A stretch of 64,000 nucleotides of DNA from Cotesia glomerata (GCF_020080835.1 NC_058165.1:1853967-1917966); one strand, 5' to 3'; positions 22,831 to 34,354 are shown, counted from the first letter of the stretch. Numbers and translations are program-made. The notes: generated from the letters alone by a model not told the origin.

Positions 22831-23500
22831 AATTTTATTAAAAATTTATTAATTAAAATTTTATTATTTTAATTAACAAAATTTTTTTAAAAAATCACTT
22901 AAGACCCTGAACCCCACTTTAAAATTCAATCAAATTTTTCCCAGGGTAAGAATTTTTTCTATTCCAAAACATTAAGATGAAATCAGTGTATAAGCGGCTC
23001 AGTCCGCTGTAGAAATTTCCCAGTATAGTAAGTGCACCCAGCAGTCCAGTGTAAGTAAAAAAAAACTAAAAAACCGAATAACCGGAAACTAAATTTTTCA
23101 GGGTTCGTGCTCTTGAATTGCATGGACGTTATACACAAATATAATGTATAACATAAAAATGTAGTGGTCAGTAGTAACGTAATATTTGTTAATTGTGTAA
23201 CATGATCTACAATAAAGATTGGTTTTATGCCGATATTTTCTGAATGGCACAAAGTAAATCTCGATACACAACCCCTGAGTAAGTTCAAGCCTCCAAACAT
23301 CAGATATAAATATAAATATACATATATATTATATACATATATGTCTCTACATATTTACCTGGAAGTTGCCGTGGGAAGCACGTACTCAGTTGTTGTTATT
23401 ATTGAACTTTGGAGTGGTCCAGTCTGTTGTGGTCACGTGTAAAATCCATCACATCCTCACGAGCACCTGCCCAGCCCTGTGGTTTCAACCGGATCGAATG
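22831..23500. other. No supported gene; possible minus-strand untranslated exon
   Basis: The patch 23360-23500 is GC-richer. On the minus strand it ends at CTTCCAG followed by GTAAAT (about 23361-23355), a fair donor, but stops close all frames, so at most this is a non-coding exon. A 105-codon minus frame (22983-23300) is unrecognised and overlaps a plus frame. Confidence 0.25.
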
Positions 23501-23555
23501 ACAAATTTATTAACAGACTACTGATTTTTTATCGGCACGGGAATAAAATAAAAAA
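23501..23555 (+). repeat. Family C fragment (3' end of a unit)
   Basis: AACAGACTACTGATTTTTTA and CGGCACGGGAATAAAATAAA match the end of the family C unit. The unit resumes after element N at 24214. Confidence 0.75.
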
Positions 23556-24213
23556 GTTTGGAAAATCCAAAAGTGCACGCCTCATAACGCTCATCCTTTT
23601 TTAAGAAAAAAAAATTGTGTAATTGATTAAAAAAAAAAAAATTATAATTAAGTAATTTCTTACAGAGTATTTTTTTTTTTTTAAATATCAGCGCCCTTTT
23701 TTTTGTCATATGCGCACGCAATCTAAAAAAATCTAGCTTGATCAAGTGGCGCCATAGTTTTCACGTGACAAATAAGAAAAATTTGTTTGTCTTTGTCCGA
23801 TTGTATCGTAATGAATTTTAATAAAAATTCAATTTAAAAAAAAAATACATAAACTAGGCTACTGATATGAAATACAGACCCAGTTCATCGCATTCTAAAA
23901 CTAATAAAAAAAGTTCGGTCTTGAAATATCAATTTGTTCGGGAGTAATCGTTGGTACATCCAAAATGGGGTGACATCCGGACGTCCACGTAAAATTTTTT
24001 TCAAAACGTTTTTTTTTTTCAAAATAGCTATATGAAATGATTTTAGAAAGTAAAATATGGTCTAATTTAAGTGTTTTCTCGGTGTACATCTACTTATATT
24101 ATTGTATAAGTGTAATATGGTTGTGATAGAGACATTTAAAGATCACAAAATTGCTTGACCTTGACGAGTCGAGTATAAAGCACAACCTCACGCGCTTCGC
24201 GCTATGAGGCGTG
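23556..24213 (+). mobile_element. Element N, copy 1, inserted in family C
   Basis: Left end TTGGAAAATCCAAAAGTG then CACGCCTCATAACGC. Right end GCGCTATGAGGCGTGCAAAA, so GCACGCCTCATA is inverted at the two ends. It sits exactly between the family C end block and the family C start block (GTGGAAAATTTAG). A second copy lies at 26043-26665 in the other direction. No coding capacity. Confidence 0.7.
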
Positions 24214-24602
24214 CAAAAGTGGAAAATTTAGTTTTTAGAGTAAAGATAGGAAGCTTGTAGAAAAAACTGTGTTTTACACTTTACACTGTAATAATTGAGA
24301 CTGTATCTTGTAATAATGCAATTACAATTGGAAATACCTAATTTTACAACTTTAAATGTATTTTTAGTTGCATGAAACTTTAGACTAGAAGTTATTTATT
24401 ATTTTTAAACAGTTATTTATTGATGAATTAATAGTTAATAACTTAAACTTTCAAAATTTCGATTTATCGGTGATGAATTTTTTAGTTTTTATCAGAATAA
24501 ATGTATTGTTAATTGTAAGAATAAGATTTAAAGTGTCAGCTACTAATTATCGATAATAATAAATATACTGTGAATTATAACAGGCGAACCTGTAATTCGA
24601 TA

Positions 24603-24937
24603 AACTCTCAAGCATATATTTACGCAAAAATATGTCAACATATATTTTTCACATAGATGCTGACATATATGCAGATATACATGCTTACATATATGTAGAC
24701 ATATATGTAAGCATACACTGAAAAAAAAATTTCTGAGTTTGAAAATTTTTTTACTCAAATCAAGAAAGTTAAATTTTTCAAAATTATTTTCTTAATTCAA
24801 GTTAAATTTTTTTCTGTGTATCTCTAGACATTTATATGCGCACATATATGTGAACATATATGCGGACATATATTTAGCGCAAAATATATGTGAAAATATA
24901 TATTTGCATATATTTTCGGATATATATTTTTCCATGC
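24603..24937. repeat. ACATATATGT-rich palindromic insertion
   Basis: The self-complementary word ACATATATGT and variants recur about ten times, mirrored around the small element at 24716-24818. It is flanked by a short duplication of family C sequence. Confidence 0.65.
24716..24818. mobile_element. Small palindromic superfamily-P element, 103 bp
   Basis: CACTGAAAAAAAAATTTCTG at left, AAATTTTTTTCTGTG at right, between TA dinucleotides (24714-24715, 24819-24820). Non-coding. Confidence 0.7.
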
Positions 24938-25235
24938 GTCAGCTACTAATTATTGATAATAATAAATATACTGTGAATTATAACAGGTGACCTGTAATTC
25001 GATAAACTCTCAAGCTCAGTTATCCAAAAGTTAATAATTAATTATAAAAATAAAAGTGAGAGATATTAAATGTGAGAAGGAAATTAAAAGGTTTAAACCT
25101 TTTACTATTATAAACTAAAAGGGTTTTTAATTGAAAATATGTTGTAATTATTAACAGACAATTTTATTAACAGACTACTGATTTTTTTTTGGCACGGAAG
25201 AAAAATTAAAAAGTGGAAAATTTAGTTAATGATTA

Positions 25236-25386
25236 ATTTAATTATTCCACTTCTTGTAAATAAGTAGATTAATTGTTCTTGTTTGGATTAAGTTTATTTA
25301 TAATAGCAGTACAATTAATATTAAGTAAGTAACCGACAGTTCGACGTACACGTGGCAATAGCAAGTAAGGCCCTTGATAGACTGTA
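25236..25386. other. Spacer, nothing recognised
   Basis: Ordinary AT-rich sequence leading to the TA target of the next element. Confidence 0.5.
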
Positions 25387-25583
25387 CACAGTAAAAAATT
25401 TTGCGTCATTGCGTCAAAAAATTTAGTGTTAAAAATTTTTATGTTAAATATTTAACACTTTTTTGTGATAATTTAACATTTTTCTGTGTTAATTTAACAC
25501 AATTAATGTTAAATTTACACATAAAAGTGTTAAATATTTAACACAAAATTATTTGACGCAATGACGCAAAATTTTTTACTGTG
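25387..25583. mobile_element. Palindromic element R, copy 1, 197 bp
   Basis: Termini CACAGTAAAAAATTTTGCGT and its complement ending TTTTTTACTGTG, flanked by TA. The body repeats GTGTTAAAT/ATTTAACAC words around the centre. Related copy at 34957-35148. Confidence 0.88.
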
Positions 25584-25746
25584 TACTATATATATCAGAC
25601 GACGGGTAGAGTGCAAGCATGCGCACAATGCAAACTTACGACAGCGTAGGCATTGTTAAATATCCAACACCACTTTTATTTTTTCCAAGAGCTTGAGGCT
25701 TCTTTTCTATCATTACTTTCTATTTTTTTTACGTACAAGACAGTTG

Positions 25747-26026
25747 TCAGTCGAAAGCAAATTTAGAAAAGCCGCTTGTGGAATGTCGAAACTCCTCAGG
25801 GACGCCTAATCCGACGTCTGGAGATTCGGAGACTAAATACAATGAGAAATTTGAAAGAGAAGGGTTTAGCGCCGGGGTTGGGGTGGGGATTATCGTTTTA
25901 AGAGTATTGCCAGTCCTTGCACTTGGAAAAAATTCCAACTCTTTAGCCGGTAGATTGAATTGCTGGTTAAGTGGAGGCTTTACCGTTCCGAGTTTCACCA
26001 ATGTTATTTTGGAATTGTCAAAGTAG
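25747..26026. other. GC-richer block with open frames on both strands, unrecognised
   Basis: Frames of 82 codons (plus, 25778-26026) and 84 codons (minus, 25747-26001) overlap almost completely. The plus frame has a short hydrophobic stretch around residues 35-50. The minus frame is rich in Pro, Ser and Phe. I recognise neither, and no splice signals stand out. This is the longest GC-richer block in its neighbourhood and may be a remnant of a coding sequence or an untranslated exon. Confidence 0.2.
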
Positions 26027-26042
26027 TTTCCCTTCCTCTAAT

Positions 26043-26665
26043 TGCACGCCTGATAGCGCGAAAATCAACCAATTTTCTGAAGTAAAAATCTCTCTATTTA
26101 ATTAAAATTGCACTTATAGAATAATATAAATCCACGTATGTCAATAAAAAACACCGATTTTAACAGATTTGATATTTTAAAAAGACATTTATTTTATTTA
26201 GTGTAAAAAAAAAGTGAAAAAAAATTTCCGAGCCTGTCCGGATGTCTGTATGTGTGGATTTGGCACGATAACGCCCTTTAAGCTCAACATATCGAGACTA
26301 TTTTATTTTTATTAGCTTGAGAATTACCTTGCTCAGTTTCCTATTGCAAATGGCTGTGTAATTCGGTGTCGTTTAATTATAATTAATAAATAAATAAAAT
26401 CGACTAGTCCTTTGGTATATCAATAAATATGTAAATAAAGACTAGCCTTAAGCAACGCATGGGCGCTCGGTCATCTGTTCAGTGGTGCGCATGCGCCCGA
26501 TTTTTCTCATCTGAGATTAAAATACCGCTAAATATTTGAATCTATAATAAAAGCACAATTTGTTTAATTGTCCATTTAATACGAACAAGTCTGTAAGACT
26601 TATTTTGTTCTTAAAAATTAAATGACCATTATGAGGCGTGGACTTTTGGATTTTCCAAAATTTTT
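26043..26665 (-). mobile_element. Element N, copy 2
   Basis: Ends TTGCACGCCTGATAGCGCG at 26043 and ATTATGAGGCGTGGACTTTTGG up to GATTTTCCAAAA at 26665, the reverse of copy 1. The interior has GCATGCGCCC near 26500 and a GTCTGTATGTGTGGATTTGG word. The interior is hard to align with copy 1 by eye. Confidence 0.55.
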
Positions 26666-28084
26666 ATAAAGTTCAACGAACTAATGTCAATAATGATAAA
26701 AAAAAAAATCCCACAGTAATATTCCATCGATCAATATCGAATGATGACAAGTGGAAAGTACAGTACAGCATTGTAAATAAAAAAGGGTTGCGCCACTAGA
26801 CATAATGTGTACACACAAAGAAAGCTCCGAGATTCAAAAACGAGCGATGAAAATTCTTAAATTGTGTAAAGGAAATAAAGTAAGTTAAGTAAAGGGGACA
26901 AGCGGTTTTAATATTACGAAAAAATATATTTAAAATGGTTCGAATTGCGTTACAGAATACTCCCACGGCCGAGAGCTGATTCAACCAGGGCCTATTCAAA
27001 TTGGGCCTTAGTCAAACATGAGGACAGTTAGGCAAGCTGCATACAATAGAATAGAAAGGGATGAAGCGGTCCCACGGTCAATGTCGATCATTTCTGGAAA
27101 GGTATATATATCGCTACGATATATATTCCCTTTTTTTATTTATTATTATGTGATGTTATATTATGATTTCGTAAGGAATAATCGATTTGAAGGTATCCTT
27201 TTTGTAATTTTGTAAAATTGCGCCAGGATGAATTATTTATTTTTTTCCCACAGATTTAAATATTGCGCAGGTAGGCAGTGACAAAGATGAGCTGGTTTTA
27301 TTCATAAAATCAACTATTTCAATGTGAGTTTACATAAGGGGATGACAGTATGAAAATTATGTTTTTTTTTCTCCGTGTATTGATATTTAATGTGATTTAT
27401 AATATCGAGATCTTTAGGGTTGAAATACTTTCTTTGTCAGCTTGGAGAAGGTATGAGTAATACTTCTACTTTTATTTGGATTTTTAGATAAAGGATAGCT
27501 TGTAAGAAAAATTTATGATTTTCAAGTGAGTAGACATTTAAATTTTTTTTTTTTAATGATCAAAGTTGGAAAGTTTAAGTAATTTTTTATATTTTTTTAT
27601 TAAAAATTTTGTGAATTCAAATTAATAATTATGGGTTAAAAAAATATTTATTAGAGAAAATTCAAAGCAGGATATTAAAATGTAAGCTTCATTTGATAGC
27701 TTCGAAATATGTAGAAGAAATTTTTTATATTAATTAAAGTCAATTTTATGTAAATAAAAATTTTGAGAAATTTTTTATTGGCAAATTTTGAAGAATTTTG
27801 TAATTTAATTAATTATTAGATGGAAAATAGAATTTTTTTGAAGAATATTTTGAGTCTTAAATAAAAATTCAAGCTTTAAAATTTTTAAAATAAGAATAAA
27901 AATTATTTTTTTTTAAGTTTGAAAAGGAATTATGAAAAATTTTGTGTAATCATTTTAATTAATGATTACTAGTAAGCTTGCAGTATACACTATATACACT
28001 ATAATCTATATGACTGCCGTGACTTGTGAAATATAAATAAATTAAATTTTGCATTATTAAATAATGACATTTGTTAAATTGCAC
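26666..28084. other. No supported gene
   Basis: Mixed-composition patch at 26.75-27.12 kb with frames of 65-70 codons that I do not recognise. The rest is AT-rich. A TTTTTCTCCGTGTA terminus at about 27365 looks like an isolated end of a superfamily-P element. Confidence 0.35.
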
Positions 28085-28960
28085 TGTACTTTTTTAACTA
28101 TTGATGTTTTTAAAGATATAAGGTCATCCTGATGTTACACTCATCAAGAGCTTTCATTTGAGTACCCACATGCATTTTTGACATATTTTTCATATATTCA
28201 TATATGTAATATATATTTTAAAGTTATAAGCTCATTCCGATGTTACACTCATCAAGAGCTTTCATTTGAATACCCACTTGTATTTTTGATATATTTTGTG
28301 CATATACATATATATAATATATATAAATATATGAAATATATGAAAAATTGATGTGGGTACTCAAATGAAAGCTCCTGATGAATATAATATCGGGATGAGC
28401 TTATATCTTCAAAAATGTCAGTAGTTGACAAGACACAAGGTCATTTCTTAATTATTAATAATTTTAAAGATATAAGCTCTTTCTGATGTTACACTCATCA
28501 AGAGCTTTCATTTGAGTACCTACTCACATTTTTGATATATTTTTCATATATTCATATATATAATATACATATAATATATATAAATATATGAAAAATTGAT
28601 GTAGGTACTCAAATGAAAGGTCTCGATAAATGTAACATCGAGATGAGCTTAAATCTTTAAAAATTTCAATAATTCACAAGATACAAGGTCATTTCTTAAT
28701 TATTGATATTTTTAAAGATGTAAGCTCATCCTGATATTACACACATCAAGAGCTTTCATTCGAGTACTCACTTGCATTTTTTATATATTTTTCATATATA
28801 CATATATATAATAAACATAAATATGTAAAATATATGAAAAATTGATGTGGGTACTTAAATGAAAGGTCTTGATGAGGGTAACATCGGGATGAGCTTATAT
28901 CCTTAAAAATGTGACTAGTTTATAAGATACAAGGTCATTTCTTAATTATGTATCTAAAAA
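28085..28960. repeat. Family A cluster, about four palindromes
   Basis: Successive arms with AGCTCATCCTGATGTTACAC and CATTTGAGTACCCACATG, each mirrored across a short TA-rich centre. Joining blocks read AAGACACAAGGTCATTTCTTA. Copies differ at several positions, so the cluster is older than the pair at 21-22.8 kb. Confidence 0.85.
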
Positions 28961-29619
28961 TAGAGCATTTTTTAATGCAGCTTAATAATATCTCTTAATT
29001 ATATAGATTAAAAAAAATTTCAAAAATTGAGCTTTAATAAAGTCAAAATAGCAATTTTAAATATTTACACAGTAAATAAATGAAAAATTATCAAATTAGT
29101 GAGCTTTAAGACCCACAAATACGAGAATTGTGTGAATGCGATTGAGACCTCAAGTCCAGTCTTCGAAAACTCATAATGAAAAAAAAGATCTCTCCGCATA
29201 TTATATGTATTAAAAATGAAACATCTATAGCAAGCATGTGACGATAATCATGAGATTAAGATGATGGTTAATCTGACAGCTCCAGCTTCCGTTTTCAGTA
29301 AAAAAATACCCGGTTGGACAATGAGGAGTGAAGGATAAAGACGTAAAAAAGAAGCCGCAATATCGTATTTTAGAAATAATCTGTTTGTTGCAAACAGCTC
29401 GATTTCTTTTTAGAGATTAAAGGCTTTCGTGTAAGGAGTAATACGGTTGAGTGACCCGCCAAAAGAAATTCAACAAGAAAATTTTTGAAAATAATAATAA
29501 AAAATAAATAATGAAAAAAATGAATTCAAAGTTTGCAAAATTGCATCAGAATAGCAAAGTTTGCTAAATTGCATCAGAATAGCATCTGGCGGACGATGGA
29601 TCGGTAATAATATAATACA

Positions 29620-29652
<33 letters not shown>

Positions 29653-29924
29653 CTCGCGTGCTGCATTAAAAATTGAATTATTTATTATTATGAATAATAA
29701 TAATTATTTATTTTTTATTTTTTAGAATTTTGGGTAATTATTTATTCAATAATAACTGATGATTGAGGATAATTTGACAAGCGTGAAATCAGAACTACGT
29801 TCTGATTAGAATAATAAATAAAAAATGATTTTTGAGCATTAAAGAGGTTTGTTAATATAATTATCCTGTAAATAATTAATTAGGAAGAAATAGAAAAGGA
29901 AAAATTAGTTTTTAGAGGAAAAAG
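28961..29924. other. No gene; unique AT-rich DNA with one microsatellite
   Basis: No open frames of note. A near-exact 20-bp direct duplication of CAAAGTTTGC(A/T)AAATTGCATCAG occurs at about 29526 and 29555. Confidence 0.45.
29621..29651 (+). repeat. (TTA)n microsatellite
   Basis: Ten uninterrupted TTA units. Confidence 0.95.
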
Positions 29925-29937
29925 CACGGAAAAAAAA

Positions 29938-30400
29938 ATAATTCTTATAACCCGTTATCACCTATTCGGTCATTTTTATGCTAGTATAAATCTAATTTCA
30001 AGTGGATGGAAATTTCCTGAGAGTTACTGAGAGTTAAGTGTATACTGAGAGAAAGTAAGTGGAGAAGGACCCGGTAGCTTAACTGGTAAAAGCATCCTGA
30101 CATGTAATCGGGGAGATCCAGGTTCGATTCCTGGCTTGGTTAATTTTTCATGGATTTTTTTCAAAAAGTTGCCCTTTATTCTCAGTAGCTTTCCATCGTT
30201 AATACTTAACATATAGTCGAACAGATACTAGCATTCACCAGCTAACTAGTGTTCAAGTTCGATGGTTACCCATCGACCTAACTATCCGAAGACGAATTGT
30301 CTCAAATCGTTAGTGAAGATGGAAATTTCCATCCACTTGAAATTAGATTTATACTAGCATAAAAATGACCGAATAGGTGATAACGGGTTATAAGAATTAT
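29938..30400. mobile_element. Nested inverted-repeat unit with perfect 80-bp arms
   Basis: Arms 29938-30017 and 30321-30400 are exact reverse complements as far as I can read. They begin ATAATTCTTATAACCCG and end GGATGGAAATTTCC. The 303-bp loop carries a tRNA-Thr-like sequence and a short hairpin (TTCGATGG/CCATCGA). Perfect arms imply recent formation or gene conversion. Confidence 0.85.
30068..30142 (+). pseudogene. tRNA-Thr-like sequence (anticodon TGT)
   Basis: Box A TAGCTTAACTGG and box B GGTTCGATTCC are intact. The anticodon stem CCTGA/TCGGG encloses CATGTAA with anticodon TGT. The T stem CCAGG/CCTGG is perfect. The acceptor GACCCGG against CTTGGTT has one mismatch and two wobbles, so it is probably tRNA-derived rather than a working tRNA. 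A T-run follows (30145). The D arm is identical to the tRNA-like insertion at 43.4 kb, so the two share an origin. Confidence 0.6.
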
Positions 30401-30793
30401 AATAAATCACGGTTGATAAAATTAATAAAAAAAAAAAGGAAAAAAAAATATTGTTAAAATGACTATCCAACGTATCCTCAAATGATGTTTCCTTAAAATA
30501 ACGATCCGGATTGTTGATTTAAGGATTCATTTGTTTGACTTAAGCATACAGAGTATAGCTCTTGTCAATATATGTAGTTTCGTCAAAACAGGCAACTGTT
30601 TTGTAAACGTGAGGATCTGTATAGTTGAATTAACTAAATGTAACGCTAAAATAATGATATGGATCGTCATTTTGATGATCCGCTGTATAGCTGAATTGGC
30701 TATACAGCGTATATCTCTAAAAAAAATGACTATACGGCGTATAGTCAGAATAACGATACGTATCCTTATTCTAACGATATTTTTTTCTCCGTG

Positions 30794-32640
30794 AGGGGTA
30801 GCTTGTAGAAAAAACTGAGTTTTACACTTTACAGTGTCATAATTGAGACTGTATCTTGTAATAATGCAATTACAATTGGAAATACCTAATTTTACAACTT
30901 TAAATGTATTTTTAGTTGCATGAAACTTTAGACTAGAAGTTATTTATTATTTTTAAACAGTTATTTATTGATAAATTAATAGTTAATAACTTAAATTTTC
31001 AAAATTCTCGATTTATCGGTGATGAATTTTTAAGTTTTTATCAGAATAAATGTATTGTTAATTGTAAGAATAAGATTTAAAGTGTCAGCTACTAATTATC
31101 GATAATAATAAATATACTGTGAATTATAACAGGTGAACCTGTAATTCGATCAACTCTCAAGCTCAGTTATCCAAAAGTTAATAATTAATTATAAAAATAA
31201 AAGTGTGAGATATTAAATGTAAGAAGGAAATTAAAAGGTTTACACCTTTTACTATTATAAACTAAAAGGGTTTTAAATTTAAAATATGTTGTAATTATTA
31301 ACAGACAATTTTATTAACAGACTACTGATTTTTTATCGACACGGAAAAAAAATAAAAAAGTGGAAAATTTAGTTTTTAGAGTAAAGAGAGGTACCTTGTA
31401 GAAAAACTGCAAGTTTTACACTTTACACTGTAATAATTGAGACTGTATCTTGTAATAATGCAATTACAATTGGAAATACCTAATTTTACAACTTTAAATG
31501 TATTTTTAGTTGCATGAAACTTTAGACTAGAAGTTATTTATTATTTTTAAACAGTTATTTATTGATAAATTAATAGTTAATAACTTAAACTTTTAAAATT
31601 CTCGATTTATCGGTGATGAATTTTTAAGTTTTTATCAGAATAAATCTATTGTTAATTGTAAGAATAAGATTTAAAGTGTCAGCTACTAATTATCGATAAT
31701 AATAAATATACTGTGAATTATAACAGGTGAACCTGTAATTTGATAAATTCTTAAGCTCAGTTATCCAAAAGTTAATAAATAATTATAAAAATAAAAGTGT
31801 GAGATATTAAATGTGAAAAGGAAATTAAAAGGTTTAAACCTTTTACTACTATAAACTAAAAAGGGTTATAAATTGAAAATATGTTGTAATTATTAACAGA
31901 CAATTTTATTAATCTAATAATTTTATCTAATAATTAACAGACTAAGGTAAAAGCCCCAATATATGATCATGTACCAGTATATGATCACTCCATGTATTTG
32001 TATACCTATATTTGTGAATATAGATATACAAATACATGGAGTGATCATATACTGGTACGTGATCATCTATTGGGGCTTTTACCTTACTGATTTTTTATCG
32101 GCACGGAAAAAAAATAAAAAAGTGGAAAATTTAGTTTTTAGAGAAAAAAAAATGGTACCTTGTAGAAAAACTGCGTTTTACACTTTACACTGTAATAATT
32201 GAGACTGTATCTTGTAATAATGCAATTACAATTAGAAGTACCTAATTTTACAACTTTGAATGTATTTTTAGTTGCATGAAACTTTAAACTAGAAATTATT
32301 TATTATTTTTAAACAGTTATTTATTGATAAATTAATAGTTAATAACTTAAACTTTCAAAATTCTCAATTTATCGGTGATGAATTTTTAAGTTTTTATCAG
32401 AATAAATGTATTGTTAATTGTAAGAATAAGATTTAAAGTGTCAGCTACTAATTATCGATAATAATAATTATACTGTGAATTATAACAGGTGAACCTGTGA
32501 TTTGATAAACTCTTAAGCTCAGTTATCCAAAAGTTAATAATTAATTATAAAAATAAAAGTGTGAGATAATAAATGTGAGAAGGAAATTAAAAGGTTTAAA
32601 CCTTTTACTATTATAAACTATCGAAGGTTTTAAATAAAAC
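30794..32640 (+). repeat. Family C tandem array, three units
   Basis: Units begin at about 30797, 31373 and 32122, each with GGTACCTTGTAGAAAAACTG, TTTATCGGTGATGAATTTTT, ATTATAACAGGTGAACCTGT and AGGTTTAAACCTTTTACTA-type words. The period is about 590 bp once the 140-bp insertion in the second unit is removed. The block ACAGGTGAACCTGT is itself palindromic. No protein is encoded. Confidence 0.92.
31945..32084. mobile_element. 140-bp hairpin MITE inserted in family C
   Basis: Termini AGGTAAAAGCCCCAATA and its complement ending GGGGCTTTTACCT, flanked by a duplicated TA (31943-31944, 32085-32086). Nearly the whole element is one inverted repeat (about 65-bp arms). The neighbouring family C unit shows the uninterrupted target CAGACTACTGATTT (TA at 31323-31324), which proves the exact boundaries. 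Confidence 0.95.
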
Positions 32641-32675
32641 TTTAATAGTTAGTACATGTCTCAGAAATAAATACA

Positions 32676-32882
32676 TTGAATAGTTATTCTAAAATTTTTA
32701 CGGAATACAGAAGCGGAAAATTTATGCGTGATTGGTCATTAGCATTAGCATCAGCTCAATACCAGGAGAATTATGTGTGGTTTTTTGGAATTTATGGTTT
32801 CTGGAGCATCAAAACTATATTCTTTTTCGCGCTATTGTCATCGGTATTGAGCTACTGTGGACTGGCGACGCCGGATGAGTAG
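32676..32882 (+). CDS. Unrecognised 68-codon frame; possible retrocopy or exon
   Basis: An ATG-to-stop frame in a GC-richer block (32680-32980) that begins right after a family C array. Residues about 20-60 are aromatic and hydrophobic with one clear membrane-like stretch. The block ends in an A-rich tract at about 32982, which would suit a processed transcript, but no source gene is recognised. Chance is a fair alternative. Confidence 0.2.
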   Translation: MNSYSKIFTEYRSGKFMRDWSLALASAQYQENYVWFFGIYGFWSIKTIFFFALLSSVLSYCGLATPDE

Positions 32883-33179
32883 CCGCGTGTCATTAGATGG
32901 GTATTACGGTGACAGTAAGAGGGCATTAGTGTCCGCAATCCCTTCATCACGTACTGGAGCGTAGGCGACAGCTTAACGCTACAAAAAAAAAAAGAAAAAT
33001 AAATAAATAAATATTTATATCTAAATTGATTTATTCGCTTGAAAAAAAAAAAAATATTTTTTTTTGTATATTCTTTAAAATTTCTGGATCAATTTTTGTT
33101 TTTTAATATTTATTAGCAAGTAGACTTTTTAAATATTGAAAAAAAAATGTTTTTTAATCGTCAATATTAAAAATCTTTA

Positions 33180-33857
33180 CACAGAAAGAAAAATTTCTTG
33201 ACTGGAGAACAAAATTCTTGGCTCAAGAAAATTTGTCGGGTTTCTGAAGGAAGGCCGAAGTTGTGTTGGCCGAAGTTAAAATTTTCCTCTAAATTCTATT
33301 TTAGGTGGAAGTCAATTTTTCTTAATTCAAATTATCATAAATACTTAATACAATAAATTTTTATATTTGATCAAGATTTTTAGATACTTTAGGAAGCAGC
33401 GCCACCTACTTCAGCTGAGAAAAAAATTTTCTCACCTTGAGAAAAATTTTCTCTCGAATATTTGATACCCATTTTATATTATTTTACCGTGCAATTATAC
33501 ATATTGAATGAAAAAAAATCATTAAATATTATTTGATCTTCCCAATTAACAAGTTAATCAATAAAAATATTAATAAAAATTAACTTCTACCTTTATATTT
33601 AATTGTTTGGAGCTCGAGAGAAATTTTCTCTCGATAAAAAAATTATCTTCTATCAAGAACTAAATTTTTTGGAGCTCGAAGCTGAATTTTCTCAAAACAA
33701 AAAGATTTTCTTGACTTAAATAAATTTTCACTTAAAGTAAGAGAATTAATTTTGTTGGAATAAGTGAAATTTCTTGTCAAAAAAAAACTTTTTTTCCTCA
33801 AGAAAATAATTAGAAAGAAAAATATTTTCTTGGCTCAAGTCAACCTTTTTTTCTTTG
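33180..33857 (+). mobile_element. Palindromic element P-b, copy 2
   Basis: CACAGAAAGAAAAATTTCTTG at left and CCTTTTTTTCTTTG at right between TA dinucleotides (33178-33179, 33858-33859). It aligns throughout with copy 1, including the AGCGCCACCTA word at 33398-33408. Confidence 0.87.
33398..33408 (-). promoter_or_regulatory. CTCF-like motif inside element P-b
   Basis: TAGGTGGCGCT on the minus strand, at the same internal position as in the copies at 18.9 and 49.1 kb. Confidence 0.3.
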
Positions 33858-34065
33858 TATTAAATTCGTATTTTTATTTTAAATAAATCTACGAATTTAA
33901 ACCAAACAAAATTTCTCAATGTAGTTCCCAATCAAAATCCTCAGATATATATTCTAAATTTTATTTTATATATTTTCCTTTATATTTCGACTGATTGCGT
34001 CACAATTGACGATTCGCCGCGATTTTTTAATGGATTTTTCAACATAATGTAAAAAAGGTACGCTT
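33858..34065 (+). repeat. Flank shared in inverted orientation with 48905-49121
   Basis: The 200 bp after P-b copy 2, including GATTGCGTCACAATTGACGA and TAAAAAAGGTACGCTTATAC, occurs as the reverse complement next to P-b copy 3. The duplication therefore extends beyond the mobile element. Confidence 0.85.
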
Positions 34066-34354
34066 ATACTTATGAGTAAGTATGAGTAAGTATTACGTGC
34101 AATTATAAATATTGAATGAAAAAAAAATGATGAAATATTATTTGATCTTCTCAGTTGACATGTTAATCAATAAAAATATTAATGAAAACTAACTTCTGTC
34201 TTTATATTTATTTTTTGGAGCTCGAGAGAAATTTTCTCAAGACAAGAAAATTAACTTCTATCAAGAACTGAATTTTTTGGAGCTCTAGGCTGAATTTTCT
34301 CTTCACAACAAGATTTTCTTGACTTAAATAAATTTTCTTGGATCGAGATACGTA

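Larger units (their letters stand above)
24214..25235 (+). repeat. Family C unit with internal duplication and insertion
   Basis: A full unit from GTGGAAAATTTAG to GGCACGGAAG. The block GTCAGCTACTAATTAT through ATAAACTCTCAAG occurs twice (about 24535-24610 and 24938-25015) either side of an ACATATATGT-rich insertion. Confidence 0.85.
29925..30793. mobile_element. Superfamily-P element with CTATACAGCGTATAG-type body, inserted in family C
   Basis: Starts CACGGAAAAAAAAATAATTC and ends ATTTTTTTCTCCGTG. Immediately outside are two halves of one family C unit (TTAGTTTTTAGAGGAAAAAG at left, GGTAGCTTGTAGAAAAAACT at right), so the boundaries are clear. The right half of the body is made of palindromic words such as GACTATACGGCGTATAGTC and GATCCGCTGTATAGC. 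The left half holds a second inverted-repeat structure with a tRNA-like centre. Confidence 0.7.

Noticed and set aside
30794..32640. Family C considered as paired LTRs
   Set aside because: Units are directly adjacent with no internal coding region, primer-binding site or polypurine tract, and occur in arrays of three.
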